Assembly (NCBI GenBank): GCA_002928515.1
Contig: PERI01000002.1
Coordinates: forward strand, 496,001 to 560,000
Direction: 5' to 3'
Source: Hyphomicrobium sp.
Lineage (GTDB): Bacteria; Pseudomonadota; Alphaproteobacteria; Rhizobiales; Hyphomicrobiaceae
Length of the DNA stretch: 64,000 bases
The notes beneath the pieces are model-generated. The model saw nothing but the letters and a program-made list of their open reading frames with translations, was not told the DNA's origin and did no database searches. Below, one piece after another: positions 37,561 through 45,853 of the stretch (positions within the stretch are counted from its first letter, which is position 1; each line of letters opens with the position of its first letter). Both the position numbers and the translations under genes were made by a program.

Positions 37561-37959
37561 ATGGCGAAAAAATCAGGAAAGCCTACTGCGGGGCCAACGC
37601 AGCGCATGTTGCGTGTTGGCGAATTAATCCGCCACAAAATCGCGGAGATGCTGGCGCGCGGCGATATCCATGACGATGTGTTGGCGTCTCATGTCGTGAC
37701 CATTCCAGAGGTGCGGATTTCACCGGATTTAAAGATTGCGACGGTTTACGTCATGCCGTTGGGTGGCAAAGACGTGAAGCCCGTGATTGAAGCGCTGACG
37801 CGCAATCGCAAATACATTCGTGCTGAAGTCGCGCAAACGCTCAATCTCAGATATGCGCCAGACTTGCGCTTCCGCGAGGACGAGACGTTCGAAGAAGCGA
37901 CCCGCATCGACCGTTTGCTCGACAGCCCTAAAGTCCGACAGGACACGGAAAAGAAATAA
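37561..37959 (+). CDS. rbfA: 30S ribosome-binding factor RbfA
   Basis: A 132-residue Rbf[30 protein letters not shown], then [24 protein letters not shown] and [25 protein letters not shown]. It helps 16S rRNA 5' maturation and cold adaptation. ATG 37561 is chosen over an upstream in-frame ATG at 37519, which encodes a Pro/Arg-rich lead lacking family similarity; GGCGG lies before 37561. The stop is two bases from truB. Confidence 0.96.
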   Translation: MAKKSGKPTAGPTQRMLRVGELIRHKIAEMLARGDIHDDVLASHVVTIPEVRISPDLKIATVYVMPLGGKDVKPVIEALTRNRKYIRAEVAQTLNLRYAPDLRFREDETFEEATRIDRLLDSPKVRQDTEKK

Positions 37960-37961
37960 CC

Positions 37962-38885
37962 ATGGCACGCCGGAAAAAGGGCAACCCCGTTCACGGATGG
38001 GTGGTGCTCGACAAGCCGCTCAATATGACGTCCACGCAAGCGGTGGGTGCTGTGCGCCGCGCCTTCAACGCGCAGAAAGCAGGGCACGCAGGCACGCTTG
38101 ATCCGTTAGCGACCGGCATTTTGCCGATTGCATTGGGCGAGGCCACCAAAACAGTACCGTTCGCAGTCGATGGCGAGAAAGCTTATCGCTTTACGGTTCG
38201 TTGGGGCGCTGAGACAACGACCGACGACGCTGAAGGTCCAGTGGTCCATGCGAGCGATGTGCGCCCGTCCGTGTCAGACATCGAAGCGCTGCTGCCGCGC
38301 TTCATTGGCGACATCATGCAGACGCCGCCGGTTTTCTCAGCGATCAAAATTGACGGTGCACGCGCTTACGATCTCGCCCGCGATGGCGAAGAGGTTGTCT
38401 TGCAAGCGCGTCCCGTTTTCATTGAACGCTTTGCGCTGATCGAACACATCGATGATGCAACAAGCGTTTTCGAAGCCGAGTGTGGCAAAGGCACTTACGT
38501 TAGAGCGTTGGCGCGCGACATGGGTCGATTGCTCGGCTGTTATGGGCACGTCATTGCTTTGCGGCGGACGCGCGTTGGGCCGTTCGATGAAGCCACTGCT
38601 GTGACGATGGAGCAGATTACGTCGGCTGCTGCGCGCGGAGATGACGACAGCGTTCTGAAACTGCTGGCACCGGTCGAAATGGCATTATCCGATTTGCCGG
38701 AACTTCTCGTTTCGCAAACCGATGCTGCCAGCCTCGTGCGCGGGCAAGCAGTGCTCATTCGTGGACGCGATGCGCCGGTTTTATCGGGACCTGCTTACGC
38801 CACATCCAAAGGTCGCTTGATCGCCTTAGGTGAGTTGGATAAAGGCGCGCTGCATCCGACCCGGGTGTTTAATTTAGGCCCTTAG
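37962..38885 (+). CDS. truB: tRNA pseudouridine-55 synthase TruB
   Basis: A 307-residue pseudouridine synthase. It opens GWVVLDKPLNMTSTQAVGAVRRAF, and the catalytic aspartate is in GHAGTLDPLATGILPIALGEATK. Other conserved stretches are YRFTVRWGAETTTDDAEG, PPVFSAIKIDGARAYDLARDGEEV and CGKGTYVRALARDMGRLLG. It modifies U55 in the T loop of tRNAs. ATG 37962 follows rbfA by two bases. Complete. Confidence 0.97.
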   Translation: MARRKKGNPVHGWVVLDKPLNMTSTQAVGAVRRAFNAQKAGHAGTLDPLATGILPIALGEATKTVPFAVDGEKAYRFTVRWGAETTTDDAEGPVVHASDVRPSVSDIEALLPRFIGDIMQTPPVFSAIKIDGARAYDLARDGEEVVLQARPVFIERFALIEHIDDATSVFEAECGKGTYVRALARDMGRLLGCYGHVIALRRTRVGPFDEATAVTMEQITSAAARGDDDSVLKLLAPVEMALSDLPELLVSQTDAASLVRGQAVLIRGRDAPVLSGPAYATSKGRLIALGELDKGALHPTRVFNLGP

Positions 38886-39186
38886 GCTCATTTGGCATTT
38901 ATTCGATATAAAGGCTCTGCCCAGTCCTGGGGCTGCAATATCACCCTTGTTTTGGGGTGTTCACGAAAGTCTGAGCAACTTTCGCTTGCGCATTTGGGAA
39001 ATAGGGCCTATCGCAGCGGCATCGACTTTGGCCGGACAACAGGGCCGCTATGTTTGTATCACTGGATTTACCATTGACCAAGCGTACGTCTAGAGCTTCC
39101 CCCAACATCGACAAACCGGGTGACTTGGTTCGTGCGTCCGCACGCGCTACTAACCCAATACTAGCTTGCCTTGAAAGGGTAAACTC
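38886..39186 (+). promoter_or_regulatory. truB-cspA intergenic region with two hairpins and a likely long csp leader
   Basis: 301 bases without a gene. CACCC/GGGTG (38942-38959) with a T-rich loop, then CGAAAGT/ACTTTCG (38964-38984, loop CTGAGCA), form two adjacent hairpins within 100 bases of the truB stop and may end its transcript, though no clean T-run follows. TTGACC near 39074 could be a -35 element for the csp gene. That would leave a leader of about 80 bases or more, as is usual for cold shock genes. AAGGG at 39175-39179 is the csp ribosome-binding site. I see no other feature. Confidence 0.45.
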
Positions 39187-39396
39187 ATGACGTCAGGTAC
39201 CGTGAAATTCTACAACGATCAAAAAGGCTTCGGCTTCATCGCTCCCGATGATGGCGGCAAGGACGTGTTCGTCCATGCAACAGCCCTTGAGCGCGCTGGT
39301 ATGCGCGGTCTCTCGGAAGGCCAGAAGGTGAAGTTCGACACGCAGGAAGATCGCCGCACAGGCAAGATCGCTGTCGGCAACATCCAGGCTGCCTAA
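39187..39396 (+). CDS. cspA: Cold shock protein (CspA family)
   Basis: A 69-residue CSD protein, a single OB fold that binds single-stranded RNA and DNA. The RNP motifs are intact: GTVKFYNDQKGFGFIAPDDG (RNP1 KGFGFI) and KDVFVHATAL (RNP2 VFVHA). It ends AVGNIQAA. The ATG follows AAGGG by seven bases. A strong terminator follows, so it is monocistronic. Whether it is cold-induced cannot be told from the sequence. Confidence 0.97.
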   Translation: MTSGTVKFYNDQKGFGFIAPDDGGKDVFVHATALERAGMRGLSEGQKVKFDTQEDRRTGKIAVGNIQAA

Positions 39397-39439
39397 GATC
39401 GTTTGTGTCCGCTCACGCGGATTATGAGCTCACAAAAAG

Positions 39440-39469
39440 GCCGTCCTTCTCACGAAGGGCGGCTTTTTT
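39440..39469 (+). terminator. Rho-independent terminator after cspA
   Basis: GCCGTCCTTC and GAAGGGCGGC make a ten-pair stem (one G-U) with a TCAC loop, followed by six T. An A-run precedes the stem (AAAAAG), so it could also act on the opposite strand. Confidence 0.95.
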
Positions 39470-39518
39470 ATTTACCGTCGATGATGAGCCAAACTGGGGC
39501 TACGCACGTTTAGGCATT

Positions 39519-39821
39519 ATGAAAAATCTAATGTTTCTATGTGCGAGTGCGTTTGTGACGGTCTGCTTCAGTTTATCGATAGCGGCTCGTGCGGCACCAA
39601 ATTGCAAGGTTCGCGAGGGCGTTGTGGCAGAGGTCGCGCCAGGCCCGTTCCTGCCGTCAACAGAAACAGTGACGATGAAATCGACCTACAACGCTGAGTT
39701 CCGGTGGAACATCAACGACAGAGAAGCCATTGGCTGGATGCGCATCACAGAAGCTGACGGCCGTGAAATCGGCTGGGTGCCGGTCGGCCACGAGGCCGTT
39801 CAATGCGGCGAAGGCAATTGA
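39519..39821 (+). CDS. Small secreted protein, possible SH3-like fold
   Basis: A 100-residue protein with a clear signal peptide (MKNLMFLCASAFVTVCFSLS then IAARAA, cleavage about residue 26) and a mature part of about 75 residues starting APNCKVREGVVAEV. It has two cysteines (NC and VQC) that could form a disulfide joining the ends. The stretch IGWMRITEADGREIGWVPVGHEAV resembles the end of bacterial SH3 domains, but this is a weak resemblance. ATG 39519 is chosen because the signal peptide begins there. It lies just after the cspA terminator and before rpsO. Function unknown. Confidence 0.7.
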   Translation: MKNLMFLCASAFVTVCFSLSIAARAAPNCKVREGVVAEVAPGPFLPSTETVTMKSTYNAEFRWNINDREAIGWMRITEADGREIGWVPVGHEAVQCGEGN

Positions 39822-39888
39822 TTTTATTGAGATATTTTGGTCGCAAATCGACCTCGCGTTTCGCAAGCTTTCGTGTATAACAAGCACG

Positions 39889-39919
39889 AACCGCGCGGGT
39901 GCAACCGTACCGCGCGGTT
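39889..39919 (+). terminator. Perfect 10-bp hairpin in the rpsO upstream region
   Basis: AACCGCGCGG (39889-39898) pairs exactly with CCGCGCGGTT (39910-39919) around an 11-base loop. The following sequence TATCGTTT is only partly T-rich. It lies 68 bases after the secreted-protein gene and 75 bases before rpsO, so it may be a terminator of the former or an attenuator in the rpsO leader. Confidence 0.6.
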
Positions 39920-39993
39920 TATCGTTTGCGACCCAGCTGGACGACATCCCGGCTCGGCCGCTTTTTGAAACTCCCATATGAAAGGAGCTCCCG

Positions 39994-40275
39994 ATGTCGG
40001 AAGTAGCACCCCACCGCAAGGTGGCGAAGACGGCTGTCATCAAAGACAATGCCACCAAGGCGAACGATACCGGATCGCCGGAAGTTCAGATCGCGGTTCT
40101 GACCCATCGCATCAACGAACTCACCGATCACTTCAAGCTGCACAAGAAAGACAACCATTCGCGCCGTGGCTTGCTCAAGATGGTCAGTCAGCGCCGTCAG
40201 CTCTTGGACTATGTGAAAGCCAAGGATAACGGCCGCTATCAGAAGATCATCGAGAAGCACGGCATCCGTCGCTAA
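39994..40275 (+). CDS. rpsO: 30S ribosomal protein S15
   Basis: A 93-residue S15: [51 protein letters not shown] (in pieces) is the core helix bundle that binds 16S rRNA, ending IIEKHGIRR. The N-terminus is about four residues longer than E. coli S15. AAAGGAGCTCCCG precedes ATG 39994. The rpsO-pnp pair is conserved. E. coli S15 represses its own translation by a leader pseudoknot; a comparable role here is not shown. Confidence 0.98.
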   Translation: MSEVAPHRKVAKTAVIKDNATKANDTGSPEVQIAVLTHRINELTDHFKLHKKDNHSRRGLLKMVSQRRQLLDYVKAKDNGRYQKIIEKHGIRR

Positions 40276-40298
40276 TGCGCGGTATGCTCGCGCATTTC
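40276..40298 (+). terminator. Hairpin directly after rpsO, weak or partial terminator
   Basis: TGCGCG (40276-40281) and CGCGCA (40289-40294) form a six-pair stem starting at the rpsO stop, followed by TTTC. The short T-run suggests read-through into pnp or RNA end protection. Confidence 0.5.
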
Positions 40299-40347
40299 AG
40301 ATGTGGTCGGTCGTTATGGCCGCTGCGTCTCACCTAGAAAAAGCTTG

Positions 40348-40412
40348 TGCGCCGGTGCCGAGAGAGGCCCTGGCGCATTCCGCGTTTGTGCTCAACCGAT
40401 AACGCACAAGCG
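40348..40412 (+). promoter_or_regulatory. Two stacked hairpins in the pnp leader
   Basis: Hairpin one: TGCGCCGGTGCC (40348-40359) with GGCCCTGGCGCA (40366-40377), eleven pairs (one G-U) and one mismatch, loop GAGAGA. Hairpin two: CGTTTGTGC (40383-40391) with GCACAAGCG (40404-40412), nine pairs (one G-U). In E. coli a long pnp leader hairpin is cut by RNase III and degraded with PNPase for autocontrol; a similar role here is an inference from structure and position. Confidence 0.6.
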
Positions 40413-40456
40413 AATGTCCGACCGAGAAATAGAAAAACGAAAACGAAAGACCAAAA

Positions 40457-42652
40457 ATGTTCGACATCCATCGCGTGGAAATTGATTGGGGCGGCCGCAA
40501 GCTCCGACTAGAAACGGGCCAAATCGCACGTCAGGCCGACGCCGCCGTGCTTGCCCAATATGGTGAAACAACTGTGCTGGCGACCGTCGTCGGCGCACGC
40601 AGCGTGAAACCTGGCATCGACTTCTTCCCCCTCACCGTCAATTATCAAGAGCGCACATACGCTGCCGGTAAAATTCCAGGCGGTTACTTCAAGCGCGAAG
40701 GCCGCCCGAGCGAAAAAGAAACGCTCACCTCACGTTTGATCGACCGACCGATCCGGCCGCTGTTCGTTGAAGGCTTCAAGAACGAGACGCAAGTTGTTGT
40801 CACCGTTCTGTCCCACGATCTCGAAAACGATCCCGATGTGCTCGGCATGGTGGCCGCATCTGCTGCACTGACATTGTCTGGTTTGCCATTCCTTGGGCCG
40901 ATCGCTGCATCGCGCGTTGGTGTGATCAACGGCGAGTTTGTGCTCAATCCGATGGTCGATGAAATGAAGGAGTCGTCGCTCGACCTCGTGGTCGCTGGCA
41001 CGCACGACGCCGTCATGATGGTTGAATCGGAAGCCAAAGAATTGCCCGAGCAACAGATGCTGGAAGCCGTCATGTTCGGCCACAAGCACATGCAGCCGGT
41101 TATTCAAGCGATCATCAAGCTCGCAGAAAAGGCTGCCAAAGAGCCGTGGGACATCCAAATTCCTGACAAAGGCAAGTATCAGGCCGACGTCAAGAAGTTG
41201 GCAGAGAAGGCTTTGAAAGAAGCTTTCTCGACCAAGGAAAAAGGCAAGCGTAATGATCTCGTTAGCGCGGCTAAAAAAGCTGTGTTCGATGGCGTAAAAT
41301 TACCTGATGGCGATGCCAACGAAAAAGTATTGCTGACGGACGCTTTCAAAGCGCTCGAAATGGACATCATGCGCGGCGACGTTTTGAAGACGAAGCATCG
41401 CATCGACGGACGCGATCTCAAAACTGTTCGTCCAATCTTGTCGCAAGTGCATGTTCTGCCACGCACGCATGGATCGGCATTGTTCACGCGTGGTGAAACG
41501 CAGGCCCTAGTAGTCGCGACGCTGGGCACGGGCGATGACGAGCAATACATCGACAGCCTTGAAGGCACCAAGAAAGAGCGCTTCCTGTTGCACTACAACT
41601 TCCCGCCCTACTCGGTCGGTGAAGTGGGTCGCATGGGTTCGCCAGGCCGTCGTGAGATCGGTCACGGTAAGCTCGCTTGGCGCGCTGTACGTCCGTTGTT
41701 GCCCGCACACGAAGAGTTTCCCTACGCGCTGCGCGTCGTTTCGGAAATCACCGAGTCGAACGGGTCGTCATCGATGGCCACGGTTTGCGGCGCTTCGCTC
41801 GCCTTGATGGACGCTGGCGTTCCGCTGAAGTCGCCTGTCGCTGGTATCGCGATGGGTCTGATCAAGGAAGGCAATGATTACGCCGTATTGTCGGATATTC
41901 TCGGCGACGAGGATCATCTGGGCGATATGGACTTTAAGGTGGCTGGAACCGAGAAGGGTGTCACTGCGCTGCAGATGGATATCAAGATCACCGGCATTAC
42001 CGAAGAAATCATGCGCGTTGCGCTTGAGCAGGCACATGCGGGTCGCCTGCACATCTTGAATGAGATGTCGAAAGCTCTGACGGGTGCACGCACCGAACTG
42101 GGCGAGTACGCCCCGCGCATCGAGACCATCAAAATTCCGACCGACAAGATCCGTGAAGTGATCGGTTCGGGCGGTTCGGTCATTCGTGAAATCGTTGCTG
42201 AGAGCGGCGCGAAGATCGATATCGAAGACGATGGTACTGTGAAGATCGCGTCGGCCAATCGCGAGAGCATCGAAAAGGCTCTTGCGCGTATCAAAGGCAT
42301 TACACAAGAACCTGAAGTCGGCACGATCTACAAAGGCAAGATCGTGAAGATCATGGAGTTCGGTGCGTTCGTGAACTTCTTTGGTGCGAAAGACGGCCTC
42401 GTGCACATTTCGCAGTTGTCGAATGGTCGTCCAGCGACCGTCGGCGAAGTCGTAAAGGAAGGCCAAGAAGTTTACGTGAAACTCCTGGGCTTCGATGATC
42501 GCGGCAAAACACGCCTGTCGATGAAGATTGTCGATCAGACAACGGGCGAAGAAATTCCGCGCGCTGAAGGCGAGCCGGAAGAAGTGTTTGAGTCCCGTCC
42601 TCCGCGTCGCGAAGGTGGCCGTCCCGGTGGTGGTCGAGGTCCGCGCCGCTAA
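40457..42652 (+). CDS. pnp: Polyribonucleotide nucleotidyltransferase
   Basis: A 731-residue PNPase, the 3'-5' phosphorolytic exoribonuclease of the degradosome. Two RNase PH-like cores are seen: [30 protein letters not shown] with [12 protein letters not shown], and [20 protein letters not shown] with [30 protein letters not shown] (in pieces). A KH domain ([20 protein letters not shown]) and an S1 domain ([19 protein letters not shown]) follow, then a basic Gly/Arg-rich tail ([15 protein letters not shown]). ATG 40457 is 181 bases after rpsO, behind a two-hairpin leader. A strong terminator follows. Confidence 0.98.
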   Translation: MFDIHRVEIDWGGRKLRLETGQIARQADAAVLAQYGETTVLATVVGARSVKPGIDFFPLTVNYQERTYAAGKIPGGYFKREGRPSEKETLTSRLIDRPIRPLFVEGFKNETQVVVTVLSHDLENDPDVLGMVAASAALTLSGLPFLGPIAASRVGVINGEFVLNPMVDEMKESSLDLVVAGTHDAVMMVESEAKELPEQQMLEAVMFGHKHMQPVIQAIIKLAEKAAKEPWDIQIPDKGKYQADVKKLAEKALKEAFSTKEKGKRNDLVSAAKKAVFDGVKLPDGDANEKVLLTDAFKALEMDIMRGDVLKTKHRIDGRDLKTVRPILSQVHVLPRTHGSALFTRGETQALVVATLGTGDDEQYIDSLEGTKKERFLLHYNFPPYSVGEVGRMGSPGRREIGHGKLAWRAVRPLLPAHEEFPYALRVVSEITESNGSSSMATVCGASLALMDAGVPLKSPVAGIAMGLIKEGNDYAVLSDILGDEDHLGDMDFKVAGTEKGVTALQMDIKITGITEEIMRVALEQAHAGRLHILNEMSKALTGARTELGEYAPRIETIKIPTDKIREVIGSGGSVIREIVAESGAKIDIEDDGTVKIASANRESIEKALARIKGITQEPEVGTIYKGKIVKIMEFGAFVNFFGAKDGLVHISQLSNGRPATVGEVVKEGQEVYVKLLGFDDRGKTRLSMKIVDQTTGEEIPRAEGEPEEVFESRPPRREGGRPGGGRGPRR

Positions 42653-42691
42653 GGCGTGATCCAAACTTTCGATCAAAGCTTAAAAAAATTG

Positions 42692-42722
42692 GCCGCCGGG
42701 TTTTACTCCGGCGGCTTTTTTA
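42692..42722 (+). terminator. Rho-independent terminator after pnp
   Basis: GCCGCCGG and CCGGCGGC form an eight-pair stem (42692-42715) with a T-rich loop, followed by six T. An A-run precedes the stem, so it could also terminate the convergent small gene at 42741-43007. Confidence 0.95.
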
Positions 42723-42740
42723 TTTGTGCGCTTGTTTAGA

Positions 42741-43007
42741 TTAGAACCAACGGCAGCGTGTGGCGCCCCAACGGTTCTTATAGCAGCGGCGATTGGTGCA
42801 CTGAATGCGGCCAACGCCTTTGACGTGGCGATGATAGCCGTTCAGGCCGCGCTGACAGGTCCGGTGCCAGCCGTGGACTTCCTCCACCATCGAAGACTGG
42901 ATGCCTTTGAGTGGGGCGAGGCCAGCGCCAGGCGCGGCGATCACAGCGGATGCAAAAACTGCGCTGGCTGCAAGCGTGCAGGCGGCGAGCGTGAGCTTAG
43001 AAATCAT
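42741..43007 (-). CDS. Small secreted Cys/His/Trp-rich protein
   Basis: An 88-residue exported protein: signal peptide (ISKLTLAACTLAASAVFASAV, cleavage after IAA) and a mature part of about 60 residues with VHGWHRTCQRGLNGYHRH and QCTNRRCYKNRWGATRCRWF. It has four cysteines, three histidines in HGWH and YHRH, and a basic aromatic end. This resembles a family of short secreted alphaproteobacterial proteins of unknown function with WHR...HRH and paired cysteines. ATG 43007 follows GAGGAG with good spacing; an in-frame TTG nine bases upstream is too close to that site. It is the last gene before the pnp terminator, on the opposite strand. Confidence 0.78.
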   Translation of the reverse strand: MISKLTLAACTLAASAVFASAVIAAPGAGLAPLKGIQSSMVEEVHGWHRTCQRGLNGYHRHVKGVGRIQCTNRRCYKNRWGATRCRWF

Positions 43008-43132
43008 ATCGAACAAACTCCTCTATCCCGATTGCCGAGGAGTTGCTCCCCCCGGAGAACTAACGACGTCTCAATGTTAACTCAGCTCGGCAAATGCCGA
43101 CAACACGAGAATTTTTCTGAGATCATGGGTTG

Positions 43133-43867
43133 TTAGGCGAGAAGCATCACACCTGCCATCGCCACCATCCCGAGATCCTCGACAAGCGTAATCGTTGACA
43201 TCGGCAGTTTGAGGACAGTTCCAAGGCAAGCGCAGGCAATCTTGCGGTTTTGGCGCAGCACGTCGATGACGCCAAGACTTGAAAAGCCCATCAGGAGTAT
43301 GGTCGCGATATGGGTCCATGTCGGCTCGAAGCGAAACAGGTAAGCGAGGCCAAGTGCCAGTTCCAAAAATGGATAGATGTAGCCGTAGGCGTGCCAGCGT
43401 TTGGCGAGTAGGTCATAGCTCGCGTAGGCATCGGCGAAGCCCCGTACATTGAGAAACTTGAAAGCTGAAAAGACCAGGAAAAAACCGGCCATGAAATTTG
43501 TCATCCACGCGGCTAAGCGTGTTTCGCCCGGTGCTGGAGTTCCGGCCAGCGCTGCAATGGCAATATAGCCGACGATCAGGAACAGCGGCCAGTATGTGGC
43601 CAACGCATTACCGTCATCGTTTTGTCGTGCGGTGGATGACCCGATGCTGCTTGGGGACCGTGTTTCAGGCGCTATCGTGTAAGCGCCAGCTTTCATCACC
43701 GCTGCCTGAATAGTGGCTGGTGTTGCGTAGGTATTGGGATTTGAGAGCACCGCGCGCGGCGGATTGAGCGTTACGCTCACAGTTTCGGCAAACGGCTGCA
43801 ATACCGAGGTGATGCGTCTGACGCAGGCACCGCAGTGCATTCCCGACACTGTGTAGGCTTGTTCCAT
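43133..43867 (-). CDS. HMA heavy-metal domain fused to MauE/DoxX-like membrane protein
   Basis: A 244-residue protein. Residues 1-65 are a heavy-metal-associated domain with GMHCGACV (C12, C15), the copper-binding MxCxxC motif. After a polar linker, four transmembrane helices (about 90-240) form a MauE/DoxX-like part with FMAGFFLVFSAFKFLNV, YPFLELALGLAYLF and a CAC pair (C212, C214) in KIACACLGTVLKLPMSTITLVED. MauE-type proteins act in periplasmic redox and disulfide steps; the HMA domain suggests metal delivery. It is likely inner-membrane. Start ATG 43867. Substrate and partner are unknown; the neighbouring small Cys/His secreted protein is a possible client. Confidence 0.85.
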   Translation of the reverse strand: MEQAYTVSGMHCGACVRRITSVLQPFAETVSVTLNPPRAVLSNPNTYATPATIQAAVMKAGAYTIAPETRSPSSIGSSTARQNDDGNALATYWPLFLIVGYIAIAALAGTPAPGETRLAAWMTNFMAGFFLVFSAFKFLNVRGFADAYASYDLLAKRWHAYGYIYPFLELALGLAYLFRFEPTWTHIATILLMGFSSLGVIDVLRQNRKIACACLGTVLKLPMSTITLVEDLGMVAMAGVMLLA

Positions 43868-43936
43868 TTCGCTCTATACCACGCGTGCGCCGGTACTTTG
43901 ATATGGCGACGTGCTTGGTTCCGTTCAACTTAAGAT

Positions 43937-44806
43937 TTATGCCTTCTCAAAGGCTGCGACATCGGGCCAGAATACGCGCGCTTTGGCGCTGACGTCTTGA
44001 GGATCGCCGGTCGTCAAAAGCGTCAATCTTTTCCCTTCGTTGCCGACGAGAAAGTTTGCACGGCGGTGTAGGTAATCCTCGAAGCTGTCAGCAACGATGA
44101 CTGGCTGGGACAGTATGCGTGTCGATGGTGGCAGATGGCGTCGAAATAAATGCTCGACCAATGGGAAGTGGGTACAGCCAAGTATCGCCTGATGCGGCAG
44201 ACCGTTGGACGTTTGCGATAAAGCTGATTGCACACCTTCAGCTACCAGGACATTGAGTTCGCTTTCAGGTCGCTTGTCCTCAATGGCTCCGGCCAAGTCC
44301 GAGCACATTTGCTGAATAACGGTGACTTTCGGACAACGCTTGCGGATCTCTTCAGGGAAAACGCCGGATGCAATGGTGCGCATGGTGCCGAACACGGCAA
44401 TCGTGTCGGTGTTATTCTTTTGCGGATATTGGGGCGAAGTGACAGCCCAGGGGGTTTGGGTTGCGGCTTCGACAGTCGGCGCAACAATGCCTAGGACATT
44501 ATGTGTTCCGGCCCATTTGCTGCTGGGTAGCCATTGCTGTTGTAAGCGGCGGAGCGCGACGGCAGTGGCTGTGTTGCAGCCCAGAAGCACCAACTTGGCG
44601 CCTCGTTCGAACAAGTCTTCAACGCAGGCACGCGTCAGATCGACGATCTCGTCAGACGGACGATTGCCGTAGGGCACATGCGCGTGGTCGGCGAGATACA
44701 CGAAGTCAGCGCGGGCAAAGCGCGCTGACAGTTCGCGTAACACGGTGAGGCCGCCAAGACCTGAATCGAAAACGCCGATCATGCGCTTGAGTGTTTGCGA
44801 CGGCAC
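43937..44806 (-). CDS. murI: Glutamate racemase
   Basis: A 289-residue enzyme making D-glutamate for peptidoglycan. Substrate site MIGVFDSGLGGLTVLREL, ADHAHVPYGNRPSDEI, and the two catalytic cysteines in LLGCNTATA and ILGCTHFPLVEH are all present. The start may be GTG 44806 or ATG 44782 (MIGVFDSG); the GTG gives a short lead typical of the family. It lies 30 bases after fabI on the same strand. Complete. Confidence 0.94.
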   Translation of the reverse strand: MPSQTLKRMIGVFDSGLGGLTVLRELSARFARADFVYLADHAHVPYGNRPSDEIVDLTRACVEDLFERGAKLVLLGCNTATAVALRRLQQQWLPSSKWAGTHNVLGIVAPTVEAATQTPWAVTSPQYPQKNNTDTIAVFGTMRTIASGVFPEEIRKRCPKVTVIQQMCSDLAGAIEDKRPESELNVLVAEGVQSALSQTSNGLPHQAILGCTHFPLVEHLFRRHLPPSTRILSQPVIVADSFEDYLHRRANFLVGNEGKRLTLLTTGDPQDVSAKARVFWPDVAAFEKA

Positions 44807-44836
44807 TCGCGCGCCGTCAACTGATGGGGCTGAGAT

Positions 44837-45706
44837 TTATTCCGCGGCTTCTGATGGCGAGCGGCTTTGCGATTTGCTCTCGGTGTCGAATTCTTTGAGC
44901 GTATCCAGCGTTGGCATGGCGACAGTGTTATAGCCGCAATCGACAAAATGCACTTCGCCCGTGACCGCGCCCGCGAGCGGCGAAAGCAGGTACAACGCTG
45001 CGCCGCCGATTTCATCCAGCGTCGGTGTGCGCTTCAGCGGTGCGTGGTCACGCTGGTAGTTGAAGATCACGCGGGCATCCGAAACGCCAGCCCCGGCCAG
45101 GGTGCGCATGACGCCGGCCGAAAGCGCGTTGACGCGAACGCCTTGCGGTCCGAGATCGGCTGCAAGATAGCGCACGGAAGCTTCCAGTGCCGCTTTGGCT
45201 ACGCCCATGACGTTGTAAGACGGCACCCAGCGTGTCGCGCCGCCATACGAAAGCGTGAGCAAGGAACCGCCGTTGGGCATCAGTTCGGCTGCGCGCTTGG
45301 CGATTTCGGTGAATGAGAAGCACGAGATAATCATCGTGTTAGAAAAATTTTCGCGCGTCGTGTCGGCGTAACGGCCCGACAATTCGCGGCGATCGGAGAA
45401 CGCCAGTGCGTGGACGACAAAGTCGAGGCCGCCCCACTTGTTCTTTATTTCATCGAACACGGCATCGACGCTTGCCAGATCGGATACATCACACGGCAAG
45501 ATCAGATCGGAGCCTGTCGATTCAGCCAGCGGGATAGCGCGACGACCGAAGGCGTCACCTTGATAGGTAAATGCGAGTTTGGCGCCTTGGCCTGCCAGCA
45601 CGCGGGCGATGCCCCAGGCGATGGAACGCTCATTGGCAACACCCATCACGAGGCCGCGCTTGCCCGCCATCAGCGGACCCGGCTTTGCAATGTCGATGTC
45701 GGTCAT
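44837..45706 (-). CDS. fabI: Enoyl-[acyl-carrier-protein] reductase (NADH) FabI
   Basis: A 289-residue short-chain dehydrogenase-like enzyme for the last step of each fatty acid elongation round. The cofactor site reads GKRGLVMGVANERSIAWGIA, and the catalytic Tyr-x6-Lys is in SYNVMGVAKAALEASVRYLA. INVSAG-type stretch is RVNALSAGVMRTLA. It ends with a Ser/Gln/Glu-rich tail. ATG 45706 is preferred to an upstream in-frame ATG (45796). The fabI-fabB-fabA order next to irr is typical of Hyphomicrobiales. Confidence 0.96.
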   Translation of the reverse strand: MTDIDIAKPGPLMAGKRGLVMGVANERSIAWGIARVLAGQGAKLAFTYQGDAFGRRAIPLAESTGSDLILPCDVSDLASVDAVFDEIKNKWGGLDFVVHALAFSDRRELSGRYADTTRENFSNTMIISCFSFTEIAKRAAELMPNGGSLLTLSYGGATRWVPSYNVMGVAKAALEASVRYLAADLGPQGVRVNALSAGVMRTLAGAGVSDARVIFNYQRDHAPLKRTPTLDEIGGAALYLLSPLAGAVTGEVHFVDCGYNTVAMPTLDTLKEFDTESKSQSRSPSEAAE

Positions 45707-45853
45707 AGGAAACCTTTCTGTGCGACCCTGATCCTTGTAACCGTGGGTGCGCGCGTGAACGTCAAACCAGCCCGCTCCGGGCTTATATAATCTCATCGTC
45801 TGGTACCGTCGAATTCAACGCAAAACAAGCAACGTGCCAGGTGGAAACCTTAG

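Noticed and set aside
41768-42676. Minus-strand open frame of 302 codons over the 3' half of pnp
   Set aside because: Antisense to the KH and S1 domains of pnp, which are fully conserved on the plus strand.
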